NCBI GenBank assembly: GCA_029781795.1
Contig: JAKOWB010000448.1
Coordinates: forward strand, 1-64,000
Source of the DNA: Pseudomonadota bacterium
Lineage (GTDB): Bacteria > Pseudomonadota > Alphaproteobacteria > Kiloniellales > JACOMY01
DNA: 64,000 nucleotides
Reading direction: 5' to 3'
Positions 52,199 to 61,857 of this stretch are shown piece after piece; position 1 is the stretch's first letter; each line of letters begins with the position of its first letter. Made by a program: the position numbers and the translations under genes. A model generated the notes under the pieces. The model did no database searches, was not told the DNA's origin, and saw nothing but the letters and a program-made list of their open reading frames with translations.

Positions 52199-54772
52199 CT
52201 AGTACACCCCCGGCACGCCGGTGACGGTGTTGTCCTCGGCGCCGGGCGTATAGCCGCCATCCAGCACCTGCTGGCCGGGTACCGGCTCGGTGCCGGGCTT
52301 GAAGGCCTCCATCACCACGCCCTTGCCGGTGCCGCTGGCGATCAGGCCGGTATGCTGGTCGATCGGCATGAAGACCACGCCGTCCGGCACCCGGAAGGGC
52401 TTGGCCGGCACACCGGCGAGGGCATCCAGCATGAAGTCGCGGATGATCGGCGAGGCCGTGGTGGAGCCGGTCTCGTTCGGCCCCAGGGTGCGCGGCTGGT
52501 CGAAGCCGATGTAGACGCCGGCCACCAGGTCCGGGGTATAGCCGATGAACCAGGCGTCGAAGGCATCGTTCGTGGTGCCGGTCTTGCCGGCCACCGGGCG
52601 GTTCAGCACCAGCAGGCGCGTGCCGGTGCCGCGCTGCACCACGCCCTCCATCATCGAGATCATCTGGTAGTCGCTGATCGGGTCGACGATCTGCTCGCGC
52701 TCGTCCGGCAGCACCGGCGCCGGCTGGCCGTCCCACGAGGCGGCGATGCAGGCGTCGCAGGAGCGCTGGTCGTGGCGATAGATCACCTTGCCGTAGCGGT
52801 CCTGGATGCGGTCGATGATGGTCGGCGTGATCTTCTTGCCGCCGTTGGCGATCATCCCGTAGCCGGTGGCCATGCGCATCAGCGTCGTCTCCACCGAACC
52901 CAGCGCGGAGGAGAGCACCGCCGGCATGTCGTCGACCACGCCGAAGCGGTGCGCGTAGTCCACCACCTTGTCCATGCCGATGGTCTGCGCCAGGCGCACG
53001 GTCATCAAGTTGCGCGACTTCTCGATGCCGACGCGCATCGGCACCGGGCCCAGCATGTCGCCGCCGTAGTTCTTCGGCTTCCACTTCGGCTGGCCGGGGC
53101 CCTGGTCCAGCACGAAGGGCGCGTCCAGGATCACCGTCGCCGGGGTGAAGCCGGCGTCCAGCGCGGCGATATAGACGAAGGGCTTGAACGAGGAGCCGGG
53201 CTGGCGCGCCGCCTGGGTCGCGCGGTCGAACTCGCTCTCCTCGAAGGACCAGCCGCCGGTGATGGCCAGCACGCGGCCGGTGTGCGGGTCCAGCGCCACC
53301 AGCGCGCCCTCGATGTCGGGCACCTGGCGCAGGCCGAAGGTCGGCAACCCGCCGTAGTCGGCCGGATCGTAGTCCTTCTTGCCGTCGGGCATGCGGGTCA
53401 CCGGCTCGACCAGCACCACGTCGCCGACCTGCAGCACCTCGCTGGGTTTCTTCGGCTCGCCGCCGACCCTCTGGTCTTCCTTCCAGGGGCGGGCCCAGGC
53501 CAGCTCCGGCAGGGGAATGACACCCTTGGTGTTGTCCTTGAGGCCCAGCGTGACGGTCTTGGCCTTGTCCGAGACCTCGAGCACCACGGCCGGCTCCCAG
53601 CCGGCGACCAGGTCGACCGGCGGCAGCTTGAATTCGGCGCGGTCGGGCAGGCGGTCCAGCCAGTTGCCGTCGGTGGCGTCGATCGGGATCGCCAGGGCGT
53701 GCGGCACCGGCTCTTCCGGATTGGCGGCGATGAACTCGTCACGCGCCTTGGCCGCCGCGTCGAGCGCCGCCTGGTCGAAGGCCATGCGCAGCGGCGCGCC
53801 GCGCCAGCCGTGCCGGCGGTCATAGTTGATGAGGCCCTCGCGCAAGGCCTTGTCGGCATAGGCCTGCAGCTTGGGATCCAGCGTCGAGCGCACGACCAGC
53901 CCGCCCTTGTAGAGCATGTCGTCGCCGTAGAGCTTCTGGATCTCGCGGCGCACCTCCTCGGCGAAGTACTCGGCATGCGCCACCTCGCCCTGGTCGCGGT
54001 CGCGCTGCACCAGGTCCTCGGCCTTGGCCTCCTTGGCCTGCTCGGCGGTGATGTAACCGTCTTCGGCCATGCGCGAGATGACGTAGTTGCGGCGCTCGAT
54101 CGCGGCCTTCTTCTGCCGCACCAGGTTGTAGTTGTTCGGCGCCTTGGGCAGCGCGGCGAGGTAGGCCGCCTCGCCCACCGTCAGCTCGTCCAGCGACTTG
54201 TTGAAGTAGTTGAGCGCGGCGGTGACGACGCCGTAGTTGCCCGAGCCCAGGTAGATCTCGTTGAGATAGAGCTCGAGGATCTGCTGCTTGGTGAAGGCCG
54301 CCTCGATGCGGAAGGCGAGGATGATCTCCTTCAGCTTGCGCTCGATCTTGTACTCGCTGGAGAGGAAGAAGTTCTTGGCCAGCTGCTGGGTGATGGTCGA
54401 GGCACCCTGGGCGCGCTCGTCGCTGCCCTTGCGCACGAAGTCGACGGCGGCGCGCAGGATGCCGATGGGGTCGATGCCGGGGTGGGTATAGAAGTTCTGG
54501 TCCTCGGCCGCGATGAAGGCGTGCTGCACCAGCGGCGGGATCTGGTCGATCGGCACCCACACGCGGTTCTCGATGGCGAACTCCGCCAGCAGGCGACCGT
54601 CGCCGGCATGCACACGGGTCACGATCGCCGGCACGTACTCGGCCAGCTTCTTCTCGTCCGGCAAGTCGGCGCCATAGTGGTGCCAGACATAGATCACGGC
54701 CCCTGCCCCCGCGAGCAGCAGGAACAGGAAGGCACCCAGCCCGAACTTGAAGAGCTTCCAGAAGAACTTCAC
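52199..54772 (-). CDS. mrcA: penicillin-binding protein 1A, bifunctional (857 aa)
   Basis: One N-terminal membrane anchor (about 5-27). The GT51 glycosyltransferase domain (about 50-230) has AFIAAEDQNFYTHPGIDPIGILRA and GASTITQQLAKNFFLS. An OB-like insert follows, then the transpeptidase domain (about 430-800) with SxxK in QPGSSFKPFVYIAALD, SRN (IEKSRNLMTVRLAQ) and KTGTTNDAFDAWFIGY. It polymerises and cross-links peptidoglycan. I prefer the GTG at 54772, which directly precedes the anchor; a TTG at 54808 is the alternative. It is followed upstream by the amidase gene in the conserved block. Confidence 0.95.
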   Translation of the reverse strand: MKFFWKLFKFGLGAFLFLLLAGAGAVIYVWHHYGADLPDEKKLAEYVPAIVTRVHAGDGRLLAEFAIENRVWVPIDQIPPLVQHAFIAAEDQNFYTHPGIDPIGILRAAVDFVRKGSDERAQGASTITQQLAKNFFLSSEYKIERKLKEIILAFRIEAAFTKQQILELYLNEIYLGSGNYGVVTAALNYFNKSLDELTVGEAAYLAALPKAPNNYNLVRQKKAAIERRNYVISRMAEDGYITAEQAKEAKAEDLVQRDRDQGEVAHAEYFAEEVRREIQKLYGDDMLYKGGLVVRSTLDPKLQAYADKALREGLINYDRRHGWRGAPLRMAFDQAALDAAAKARDEFIAANPEEPVPHALAIPIDATDGNWLDRLPDRAEFKLPPVDLVAGWEPAVVLEVSDKAKTVTLGLKDNTKGVIPLPELAWARPWKEDQRVGGEPKKPSEVLQVGDVVLVEPVTRMPDGKKDYDPADYGGLPTFGLRQVPDIEGALVALDPHTGRVLAITGGWSFEESEFDRATQAARQPGSSFKPFVYIAALDAGFTPATVILDAPFVLDQGPGQPKWKPKNYGGDMLGPVPMRVGIEKSRNLMTVRLAQTIGMDKVVDYAHRFGVVDDMPAVLSSALGSVETTLMRMATGYGMIANGGKKITPTIIDRIQDRYGKVIYRHDQRSCDACIAASWDGQPAPVLPDEREQIVDPISDYQMISMMEGVVQRGTGTRLLVLNRPVAGKTGTTNDAFDAWFIGYTPDLVAGVYIGFDQPRTLGPNETGSTTASPIIRDFMLDALAGVPAKPFRVPDGVVFMPIDQHTGLIASGTGKGVVMEAFKPGTEPVPGQQVLDGGYTPGAEDNTVTGVPGVY

Positions 54773-54897
54773 CTGACCTTCACCCCTTGCCGACGTCCAG
54801 CGCCCCAAGAGGGCCGGCCGGGACGCCTATATAGCGCAGTTTGGCGGGGAATGTGGCATGGCCATGACCACCGCCTGGGTCACGGCGTCGCCCCCGG

Positions 54898-56097
54898 TCA
54901 GGAGCGGTTCAGCGCCTCCTGCCAGGAGAAGTAGCCGTCGATGGCGCGCACGATGGCGCCGGCCACGGCCTTGCGGTGCTTCTTGCTGCGCAGCTGCTCC
55001 TCCTCGGCGGTGTTGGAGAGGTAGCCGATCTCGATCAGCACCGAGGGCACCGTGGGCGAGCGCAGCACGGCGAAGTTGGCGAAGCGGTGCGTGTTCTTCA
55101 GCAGCCGGGCCTCGTGGCCCACCTCGTCCACCAGCCGGTTGGCCAGGTTCTTCGACAGGTTCATGGTCTCGCGGCGCATCAGGTCGCCCAGGATCACCGC
55201 CACGTCGTCGCTGTCGGCCACGCCGGCCAGCGCATCGGCCGCGTTCTCCTTGGCCGCCAGGGCTGCCGCCTCGGCATCCGAATCGGCCCCCTTCTCGGAA
55301 AGCGTGAAGACCGAGGCGCCGCGGATCGAGGCCTTGGGGTGGATGTTGGCATGCAGCGAGATGAAGAGATCGGCGCCGCCGTCCTCGGCGATGGCATAGC
55401 GGTCCCGCAGCGGGATGAAGATGTCGGTCTCGCGCGTCAGCTCGACCCGGTAGCTGCCGGTCGCCTCCAGCTGGGTCTGCAGCTCCAGCGCGTACTTCAG
55501 CACCAGGTCCTTCTCGAGCACGCCCGACACCCCGGTAGCGCCGGGGTCGATGCCGCCGTGCCCGGCGTCGATCACGATCAGTGGCCGCTTGTCGCCGATC
55601 TCCGGCGGGGGGACCACCTGGGGCGCCTTGGCGGCCTGCGGCAGGGCCTCCGCCGACTGGATCGGCAGGCGGGCCTGGGGATCGTTGAAGGCGGCCTCGG
55701 CTACCGGCTGCAGGTCGACGAAAAGCCGGTGCTTGCCGTCGTCGGTCGGCGGCAGGAGCTGAACCTGGGTGACCGCGGCCGGCCCGGTCAGGTCCAGCAC
55801 CACCCGGCTGACCCCGGGCGAGAAGAGGCCATAGCGCAGGGCGCCGACCAGGCCCTTCTTGGCCGGCGGCAGCTCGCTCGGCAGGTTCCACACCAGCTCC
55901 GGCAGGTCGATGACCAGGCGGTAGGGGTCCGGCAGGGTGAAGACCCGCCAAGCCACCGGCTCGGACAGGTCGAGTACGAAGCGGGTCGTGTCCTCATGCA
56001 CGCCGATGCGCGTGTCGCTGACCAGTGGCTTGGCGACCACCGGGCCAGCCGGCGCCGCCAGCACCAGCAAGACAAGGGCAAGTAGAATCCGCTGCAT
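54898..56097 (-). CDS. amiC: N-acetylmuramoyl-L-alanine amidase with AMIN domain (399 aa)
   Basis: Signal peptide MQRILLALVLLVLAAPAGPVVA, an AMIN cell-wall-targeting domain (about 25-140; TRFVLDLSEPVAWRVFTLPDPYRLVIDLPELVW), and the Amidase_3 catalytic domain (about 180-395) with zinc ligands in IDAGHGGIDPGATG, the conserved Glu before LVLKYALEL, HANIHP, and the final catalytic Glu in VLIEIGYLSN. It cleaves the lactyl-peptide bond during septum splitting. ATG 56097 opens the signal peptide. Its location between rne and mrcA is conserved in Alphaproteobacteria. Confidence 0.94.
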   Translation of the reverse strand: MQRILLALVLLVLAAPAGPVVAKPLVSDTRIGVHEDTTRFVLDLSEPVAWRVFTLPDPYRLVIDLPELVWNLPSELPPAKKGLVGALRYGLFSPGVSRVVLDLTGPAAVTQVQLLPPTDDGKHRLFVDLQPVAEAAFNDPQARLPIQSAEALPQAAKAPQVVPPPEIGDKRPLIVIDAGHGGIDPGATGVSGVLEKDLVLKYALELQTQLEATGSYRVELTRETDIFIPLRDRYAIAEDGGADLFISLHANIHPKASIRGASVFTLSEKGADSDAEAAALAAKENAADALAGVADSDDVAVILGDLMRRETMNLSKNLANRLVDEVGHEARLLKNTHRFANFAVLRSPTVPSVLIEIGYLSNTAEEEQLRSKKHRKAVAGAIVRAIDGYFSWQEALNRS

Positions 56098-56791
56098 GAA
56101 GTTCCGGTACCCCCGCCACCAAAGTCCCCGGCGCGGGATCCCTTGGGGAATCCTCAAGCCTTTAGGCGACTCGGCGGCCTGCTAACCTTCACTCTAGGCG
56201 CGAAGTGCTGGAAAACCAAGGAAAAATCCGCCGCGAGCTTTGTTGCGAACTGACGCAGTTCCAGCGCTGAAACGTTACCCTTGAAGGGGTTGGCGGCGAC
56301 GCCTATGATCCAGCCCGGTTTCCGACCGCGCCCCCGCGGACCGGTTGCCGGCCCGTCCCGAGCGAGCGCGATCCTGCGGCTCGCCGGCGCGAGATGGCCG
56401 GCGGTTCAGCCAGCGAAGGGGCACGGTCGACTCTGGGCAGCCATCCGGGCGCCCGCCCCGCCACTGTCGTGGGCGGCATCCGAGCAAGCTGCCGGCCTCA
56501 AAGGACCGGGGTCCGGCGGACCCCGCCCCAAAACCCGCGACGGTCGGGCCTGGACCGCAAGGCACCAGCCAGCCGCCGCTTAACAGCCGCGAGCGCCGGC
56601 CGATGCCACGGCATCCAAGCCGCCGCCCAAGGACCAGTTAGGGCCCTTAAGACGCATGACGACGGTTACAGCGCGCCCCGCGTCCAGAGCCCGCACCGCA
56701 ACCCTGCCACCCCTATCGACCGCGACGCAGGCGCCGCCCGGGCTTCAGCCCAGGGTCGCACTTGGCGCGCGCGGCCTGGAGTTGACGCTCT
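56098..56791. other. 694-base intergenic region / probable rne leader
   Basis: Divergent region between the amidase and RNase E genes. An AT-richer part at about 56155-56280 probably holds promoters for both directions. The rest is GC-rich and likely a long rne 5' untranslated leader, as expected for an autoregulated RNase E message. No convincing gene is seen; the short open frames here do not look coding. Confidence 0.5.
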
Positions 56792-59700
56792 ATGACCAAG
56801 CGTATGCTGATCGATGCCACCGACCCGGCGGAAGTCCGGGTCGTCGTACTGAACCGTAGCCGGGTCGAGGAATTCGACCACGAGATCCGCAGCAAGGCCC
56901 AGCTCAAGGGCAACATCTATCTGGCAAAGGTGACGCGGGTGGAGCCCTCGCTCCAGGCCGCGTTCGTCGACTACGGCGGCAACCGCCACGGCTTCCTGCC
57001 CTTCAGCGAAATCCATCCCGACTACTATCGGATCCCGATCGCCGACCGCGAGGCGCTGCTGGCCGAGGAGGCCGCGCTGCGTCAGGTCGAGGACGAGGAC
57101 GATGGGGTCGAGCCCGCAGCCGAGCCCGCCGACGAGGGCGAGGGCGAACTGGGCCAGGACGAGCCGCTGGAGGAGCCGCTGGACGAGGCCGGCGCCTACG
57201 AGGCGGCGGACGGCGACGGCGAGGCCGGCGAGGCCAGCGCCCCGCTGGAGGCGCACCAGGACGAGGAGAGCGGCCCCGACGCGCCGCGGGGCGGCGACGA
57301 GCCGGTGGCCGGCGAGCAGCCCGGCGAGGAACAGCCCGACGCCATCGCCGGCGACGACGAGGACGACGGCCGGGCCGTGCCGCATGTGGCCGAGGGCGGC
57401 GACAAGCTCGCCGCGACTCCGGAGGACGCCGAGGCCTCCGAGCCCGCCAAGGTTCCGGCGGTCGAGGGGAGCGCGACGGACGAAGGCGCGGCCGAGGACC
57501 TGCCGCCCCCCTACGTCACCGAGAACGAGGGCGAGCCGGCCGCCGCCAGCGGCGAGGAAGCCGGCCCAGCCGAGGCCTTCCTGCATCCCGCCGACGGTGA
57601 GCCGCTGCTCGGCGCCGTGCCCACGCCCGCCTTGGCCCTGGAGAGCCCGGTCGGCGAGGTGCCGGTCGAGGTCGAGGTCGAGGAGTCGGTCGACACGGTC
57701 GGCGGCGACGACATCGAGGACGCCGCGCGGCGCCGCGCCAAGCTGCTGCGCCGCTATAAGATCCAGGAGGTCATCAAGCGCGGCCAGGTGATGCTGGTCC
57801 AGGTGGCCAAGGAAGAGCGCGGCAACAAGGGCGCCGCCCTCACCACCTACCTCTCGCTGCCCGGCCGCTACTGCGTGCTGATGCCGAACACGGCGCGCGG
57901 CGGCGGCATCAGCCGCAAGATCGGCTCGGCCGCCGACCGGCGCCGCCTGAAGACCGTGCTGGGCGACCTCTCGATCCCGGACGGCATGGCGGTCATCGTG
58001 CGCACCGCCGGTAGCGAGCGCTCGAAGGCCGAGATCAAGCGCGACTACGAGTACCTGCTGCGGCTCTGGAGCGAGATCCGCGAGATCACGCTGAACTCGC
58101 AGGCGCCGGCGCTGATCTACGAGGAAGGCAACCTCATCAAGCGCGCCATCCGCGACCTCTACAGCAGCGACACCGAGGAGATCCTGGTCGAGGGCGAGGA
58201 GGCCTACAAGGCAGCCAAGGCCTTCATGCGCTCGCTCATGCCGAGCCACGCCAAGAAGGTGCAGCTCTACAAGGATCCGGCCGCCTCGCTGTTCCTGAAG
58301 TACGGCGTCGAGAGCCAGCTCGGCGGCATGTTCGATGCCACCGTCCAGCTCAAGTCGGGCGGCTACATCGTCATCAACGTCACCGAGGCGCTGGTCGCCA
58401 TCGACGTCAACTCGGGCAAGGCGACGCGCGAGCGCCACATCGAGGAGACGGCGCTGAAGACCAACCTGGAGGCCGCCGAGGAGGTGGCCCGCCAGCTGCG
58501 TCTGCGCGACCTCGCCGGCCTCATCGTCATCGACTTCATCGACATGGAGGAGCCGCGCCACAACCGTGACGTCGAGCGGCGCCTGAAGGACGCGATGAAG
58601 TCGGACCGGGCGCGCATCCAGCTCGGCCGCATCTCGCCGTTCGGCCTGCTGGAACTGTCGCGCCAGCGCCTGCGTCCCAGCCTGGTCGAGACGGCGATGA
58701 TCGTCTGCACCCACTGCCAGGGCAGCGGGCGCGTCTATTCGCCGGAGACCGCGGCGCTGCACCTGCTGCGCAGTCTCTCCGAGGAAGGCATGCGCCGTCC
58801 GGGTGGCGAGCTGCAAGTGGTGGTGGGCACCCGTGTCGCCCTCTACCTGCTGAACCACAAGCGCGAGCAGCTGCACGAGATCGAGCAGCGCTACGGCTTC
58901 CAGCTCCGCATCGACGCCGACGATCGCCTGCATGGCCTGGATCACCGCATCGAGCGGCCCGGCCAGGCGCGCGACGGCCGCGACCGGGATCGCGACCGCG
59001 ACCGTGACCGTGACCGGCGGGAACGTGACCGCGGCCGGGGTCGTGGCCGCGACGAGGAGCGCGGCGAAGGCGGCCGCGAGGAGCGCGGCGAACGCCGTGG
59101 CCGGGACGAGGAGCGCGGCGAGCGCCGCGGCCGGGACGAGGAGCGCGGCGAACGTCGCGGCCGGGACGAGGAGCGCGGCGAGCGCCGCGGCCGGGATGAG
59201 GAGCGCGGCGAGCGCCGCGGCCGGGACGAGGAGCGCGGCGAGCGCCGGGGCGGTGACCGCCGCGAGCGTGGCCAGCGGCACGAGCAGCGTGGCGGGGAGC
59301 AGCGTGGCGGGGAGCAGCGTGCCGAGCGCCGCGCCCCTGAGCCGCGGCCGGAGGAGGACGAGGCACCCGAGGGTCTGCCCGCCAGCGAGGAACTGCCGCT
59401 CGACGAAGGCCAGGCCGGGGTCGAGGCCGACGCCGCGCCCGTGCCGGGTGCCGAGGGCGACGACGACCGTCCGCGCCGCCGCCGCCGTCGCGGCAAGCGC
59501 GGTGGCCGCCGCCGGGGCCGCCGCCGCGAGGGCCAGGAGGGCCTGGAGGCCGGCAACGGCCAGGGCGAGGAAATGGCCGGCGAGTCGGACGACCTGGGCG
59601 ACGACGAGGGCGACGAGGCCGAAGCGCCCTTCGAGCCCGCCGTCGACGAAGTCGCCGAGGAGCCGGCCGAGGCAGGCGAGACGCCCGTGCACGAGCCGGT

Positions 59701-59953
59701 GATCGAAGCCGTACCGGAGCGGAAGCACCGCAGGGCGGCGCGCGAAGAACCCGTGATGCCGGAGCCGGCACCGGTCGAGGCCGCGCCGGCTGAGACCCTG
59801 CCCGAGGAGGCCCCGCCCGGCGGGGCCACGTCAGCCGCGCACAACGGCGCCGAGACGGCCGAGACGACCGCGCCGCCGAGCTTCGATGTCATCACCGAGG
59901 TTGACCCCGCGCAGCCCAAGCGTCGCGGCTGGTGGAACAAGCTGGTGCGCTAG
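56792..59953 (+). CDS. rne: ribonuclease E (1053 aa)
   Basis: Endoribonuclease of mRNA decay and rRNA/tRNA processing. The N-terminal S1 domain (GNIYLAKVTRVEPSLQAAFVDYGGNRHGFLPFSEIHP) is interrupted by an acidic insert of about 230 residues (88-318). The sensor/DNase-like catalytic part follows, with FMRSLMPSHAKKVQLY, the DVNSGK catalytic loop (VAIDVNSGKATRERHIEETALKTNLEAA), LIVIDFIDMEE, and the zinc-link CTHCQGSGRV. The C-terminal scaffold (about 715-1053) is Arg/Glu-rich with five tandem copies of RGRDEERGER, then acidic and Arg-rich stretches for RNA and degradosome contacts. MTKRMLIDA at 56792 is a typical start. A strong terminator follows. Confidence 0.96.
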   Translation: MTKRMLIDATDPAEVRVVVLNRSRVEEFDHEIRSKAQLKGNIYLAKVTRVEPSLQAAFVDYGGNRHGFLPFSEIHPDYYRIPIADREALLAEEAALRQVEDEDDGVEPAAEPADEGEGELGQDEPLEEPLDEAGAYEAADGDGEAGEASAPLEAHQDEESGPDAPRGGDEPVAGEQPGEEQPDAIAGDDEDDGRAVPHVAEGGDKLAATPEDAEASEPAKVPAVEGSATDEGAAEDLPPPYVTENEGEPAAASGEEAGPAEAFLHPADGEPLLGAVPTPALALESPVGEVPVEVEVEESVDTVGGDDIEDAARRRAKLLRRYKIQEVIKRGQVMLVQVAKEERGNKGAALTTYLSLPGRYCVLMPNTARGGGISRKIGSAADRRRLKTVLGDLSIPDGMAVIVRTAGSERSKAEIKRDYEYLLRLWSEIREITLNSQAPALIYEEGNLIKRAIRDLYSSDTEEILVEGEEAYKAAKAFMRSLMPSHAKKVQLYKDPAASLFLKYGVESQLGGMFDATVQLKSGGYIVINVTEALVAIDVNSGKATRERHIEETALKTNLEAAEEVARQLRLRDLAGLIVIDFIDMEEPRHNRDVERRLKDAMKSDRARIQLGRISPFGLLELSRQRLRPSLVETAMIVCTHCQGSGRVYSPETAALHLLRSLSEEGMRRPGGELQVVVGTRVALYLLNHKREQLHEIEQRYGFQLRIDADDRLHGLDHRIERPGQARDGRDRDRDRDRDRDRRERDRGRGRGRDEERGEGGREERGERRGRDEERGERRGRDEERGERRGRDEERGERRGRDEERGERRGRDEERGERRGGDRRERGQRHEQRGGEQRGGEQRAERRAPEPRPEEDEAPEGLPASEELPLDEGQAGVEADAAPVPGAEGDDDRPRRRRRRGKRGGRRRGRRREGQEGLEAGNGQGEEMAGESDDLGDDEGDEAEAPFEPAVDEVAEEPAEAGETPVHEPVIEAVPERKHRRAAREEPVMPEPAPVEAAPAETLPEEAPPGGATSAAHNGAETAETTAPPSFDVITEVDPAQPKRRGWWNKLVR
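59101..59250 (+). repeat. rne: five tandem 30-base repeats inside rne
   Basis: The unit CCGGGACGAGGAGCGCGGCG... starts at 59101, 59131, 59161, 59191 and 59221, with one to three base differences. It encodes a charged 10-residue repeat (RGRDEERGER) in the disordered scaffold. Copy number may vary between strains. Confidence 0.9.
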
Positions 59954-59978
59954 CGCACCGGCGCCTGCAACCGCTGGG

Positions 59979-60013
59979 AACGGCGGCCTGCGCTGCAGGC
60001 CGCCGTTTTCGCT
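59979..60013 (+). terminator. intrinsic terminator after rne
   Basis: Perfect 13-base stem (59979-59991 / 59995-60007) with loop GCT, followed by TTTTCGCTT. It is convergent with the aminotransferase gene ending at 60020. Confidence 0.9.
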
Positions 60014-60019
60014 TGTCGC

Positions 60020-61153
60020 CTAGAGCAGGCGGTCCAGCGCGGCGAAGAGCCGGTCGATCTCTGCCGGGCGGGTGAAGAGATAGGGGGCGACGCGGAGGCC
60101 TCCGGCCCGCAGCGAAAGGTGAATGTTCTGTCCTGCCAGCGCCGCCTCGATCGCCGGCGTGAAGGGTTCGCGCCGGCGAAAGCCGATGTAGTGCGCCACG
60201 CGGTGACGCGCGGGCGGAACCTGCCAGCCACGGTCCGCCGCCAGCGCGGCTACCCGGGCCGTCAGCGGCCGCATGCCCTTCTCCACCGCGGCCGGCCCCC
60301 AGGTCGAGATCAGCGCTAGGGAGGCGGCGGCCATGGGAATGTTCACGTGGTTCAGCGGCTCGCCCATGTCGAAGCGTCGTGCCCCCGCGGCGAAGTCATC
60401 GCAGTAGCGCTGGTCGTCCCAGGTGGCGCGGCTGGCCTCGTTCATCTCCAGCGGCCGGCCGGACTGGCGATGCGGCGCGACATAGAGAAAGGCCAGCGTG
60501 TAGGGGCAGAAGAGCCACTTGTATGCCGAGGCCACCAGGAAGTCCGGCCGCACCGCGGCGACGTCGAAGGGCGCCGCGGCGACGAGCTGCGTCGCGTCGA
60601 TCACCAGGGCCGCCCCAACCGCGCGGCAGGCTTGGCCGATCGCGACCAGGTCGAGGCTGCCGCCATCGGTCCAGTGACAGGGCGGCAGCGCGGCGATGGC
60701 GACATCGGCGGTCAGCCGCTCCAGCACCGCCGCCGTCCAGTCGCCGTCGGTCGGCCAGGGCACGGTGACGATCCGCGCGCCCGCCGCGGCCGCCTTGTCG
60801 GCCCAGACGTAGTAGTTCGAAGGATACTGCCGCTCGAGCAGCAGGATGGACTGGCCGCGCGCCAGCGGCAGGTTGGCCGCCGCCACGGCCGTGCCGTAGC
60901 TGGTGGCCGGCACGATGGCGATGTCGTCGCCCCGGGCCCCGATCAGCCCGGCGAAGAGGCGCCGGCAGTCCTCGCCGGCCTTGGCCAGGGGCGGCAGGTC
61001 GCGCGCCGTCCAGGGCCGCCGCTTGCGCTCCAGCCCGGCGATGCCGGCGGCGTGCGTCGCGCGCGGCAGCGGCGACTGCGAGGCACAGGCCATGTAGGCC
61101 ACCTCGTCCGGCAGGTCGAAGAGCGGGCGGATCGTCTCGGCGTCCATCATCAT
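60020..61153 (-). CDS. class V aminotransferase-fold PLP enzyme (377 aa)
   Basis: Cysteine desulfurase/kynureninase-like PLP fold: IVPATSYGTAVAAANLPL, ALPPCHWTDGG, VIDATQLVAAAPFDV, and the PLP-binding Lys in FLVASAYKWLFCPYTLAFLYV. No active-site desulfurase Cys loop is evident. Its specific reaction is unknown (isopenicillin-epimerase-like or kynureninase-like members exist). The start overlaps the mtgA stop (ATGATGATG), so it is translated from the mtgA message; three consecutive ATGs make the exact start uncertain by six bases. Confidence 0.85.
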   Translation of the reverse strand: MMMDAETIRPLFDLPDEVAYMACASQSPLPRATHAAGIAGLERKRRPWTARDLPPLAKAGEDCRRLFAGLIGARGDDIAIVPATSYGTAVAAANLPLARGQSILLLERQYPSNYYVWADKAAAAGARIVTVPWPTDGDWTAAVLERLTADVAIAALPPCHWTDGGSLDLVAIGQACRAVGAALVIDATQLVAAAPFDVAAVRPDFLVASAYKWLFCPYTLAFLYVAPHRQSGRPLEMNEASRATWDDQRYCDDFAAGARRFDMGEPLNHVNIPMAAASLALISTWGPAAVEKGMRPLTARVAALAADRGWQVPPARHRVAHYIGFRRREPFTPAIEAALAGQNIHLSLRAGGLRVAPYLFTRPAEIDRLFAALDRLL

Positions 61154-61854
61154 TTCCCCGGCTTCATGCAGTCCAGGTAGCCGGCGGCCACCAGGTCGCG
61201 CGCGCGCTGCTGCAGCTCGCTGGCGCGCTGTTTCACGTAGGGCCCCGGATTGCCGGCGTTCCACTCGCGCGGGTTCGGCAGCACGGCGGCGAGCAGCGCC
61301 GCCTGGCGCTCGGTCATCTTCGCCGCCGGCACGCCGAAGAGGCTGCGCGATGCCGCCTCGACGCCGTAGATGCCGGGGCCCCACTCGACGATGTTGACGT
61401 AGACCTCGAGAATGCGGCGCTTCGACCAGAGCGCCTCGATCCAGTTGACATAGGTCAGCTCCAGCCCCTTGCGGATCACGTCCCGGCCGGGCCAGAGCAG
61501 CAGGTTCTTCGCCACCTGCATGGAGAGCGTGGAGGCGCCGCGCGCCTGGTCGCGCTTGCCGCGCTCCACCTCCTTCACCGCCTTGGCCAGCGCGGTCCAG
61601 TCGACGCCCTGGTGGAAGCAGTAGTTGTTGTCCTCGCCGGCGACGATGGCGGCGAAGAGGGTGAAGGGCACCTCGTCGATCGAGATCCACTCGTGCCGCC
61701 AGCCCTCACCCTCCACCGTGCGCTGCACCATCAGCAGCGTGCCGGGCACCGGCAGGACCCAGGCCCAGAGCACGACGGCAAGCGGCAGCGCGCCGAACAG
61801 GCCGAGGCCCGCGGCGCAGAGCCGGAAGAGCCAGCGGCCGTTCCGCCGGGCCAT
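61150..61854 (-). CDS. mtgA: monofunctional peptidoglycan glycosyltransferase (234 aa)
   Basis: One membrane anchor (about 10-32) followed by a GT51 domain: FAAIVAGEDNNYCFHQGVDWTAL (catalytic Glu), GASTLSMQVAKNLLLWPGRD, LELTYVNWIEALWSKRRILEVYVNIVEWGPGIYGVEAAS. It has no transpeptidase domain. It polymerises glycan strands alongside PBP1A. It is translationally coupled to the following aminotransferase gene; the gene before it ends 3 bases upstream. Confidence 0.95.
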   Translation of the reverse strand: MARRNGRWLFRLCAAGLGLFGALPLAVVLWAWVLPVPGTLLMVQRTVEGEGWRHEWISIDEVPFTLFAAIVAGEDNNYCFHQGVDWTALAKAVKEVERGKRDQARGASTLSMQVAKNLLLWPGRDVIRKGLELTYVNWIEALWSKRRILEVYVNIVEWGPGIYGVEAASRSLFGVPAAKMTERQAALLAAVLPNPREWNAGNPGPYVKQRASELQQRARDLVAAGYLDCMKPGK

Positions 61855-61857
61855 GGA

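Noticed and set aside
59101-59250. Regular 30-base repeats as a possible CRISPR array
   Set aside because: No spacers, units are directly adjacent, and they encode a charged peptide repeat in frame within rne.
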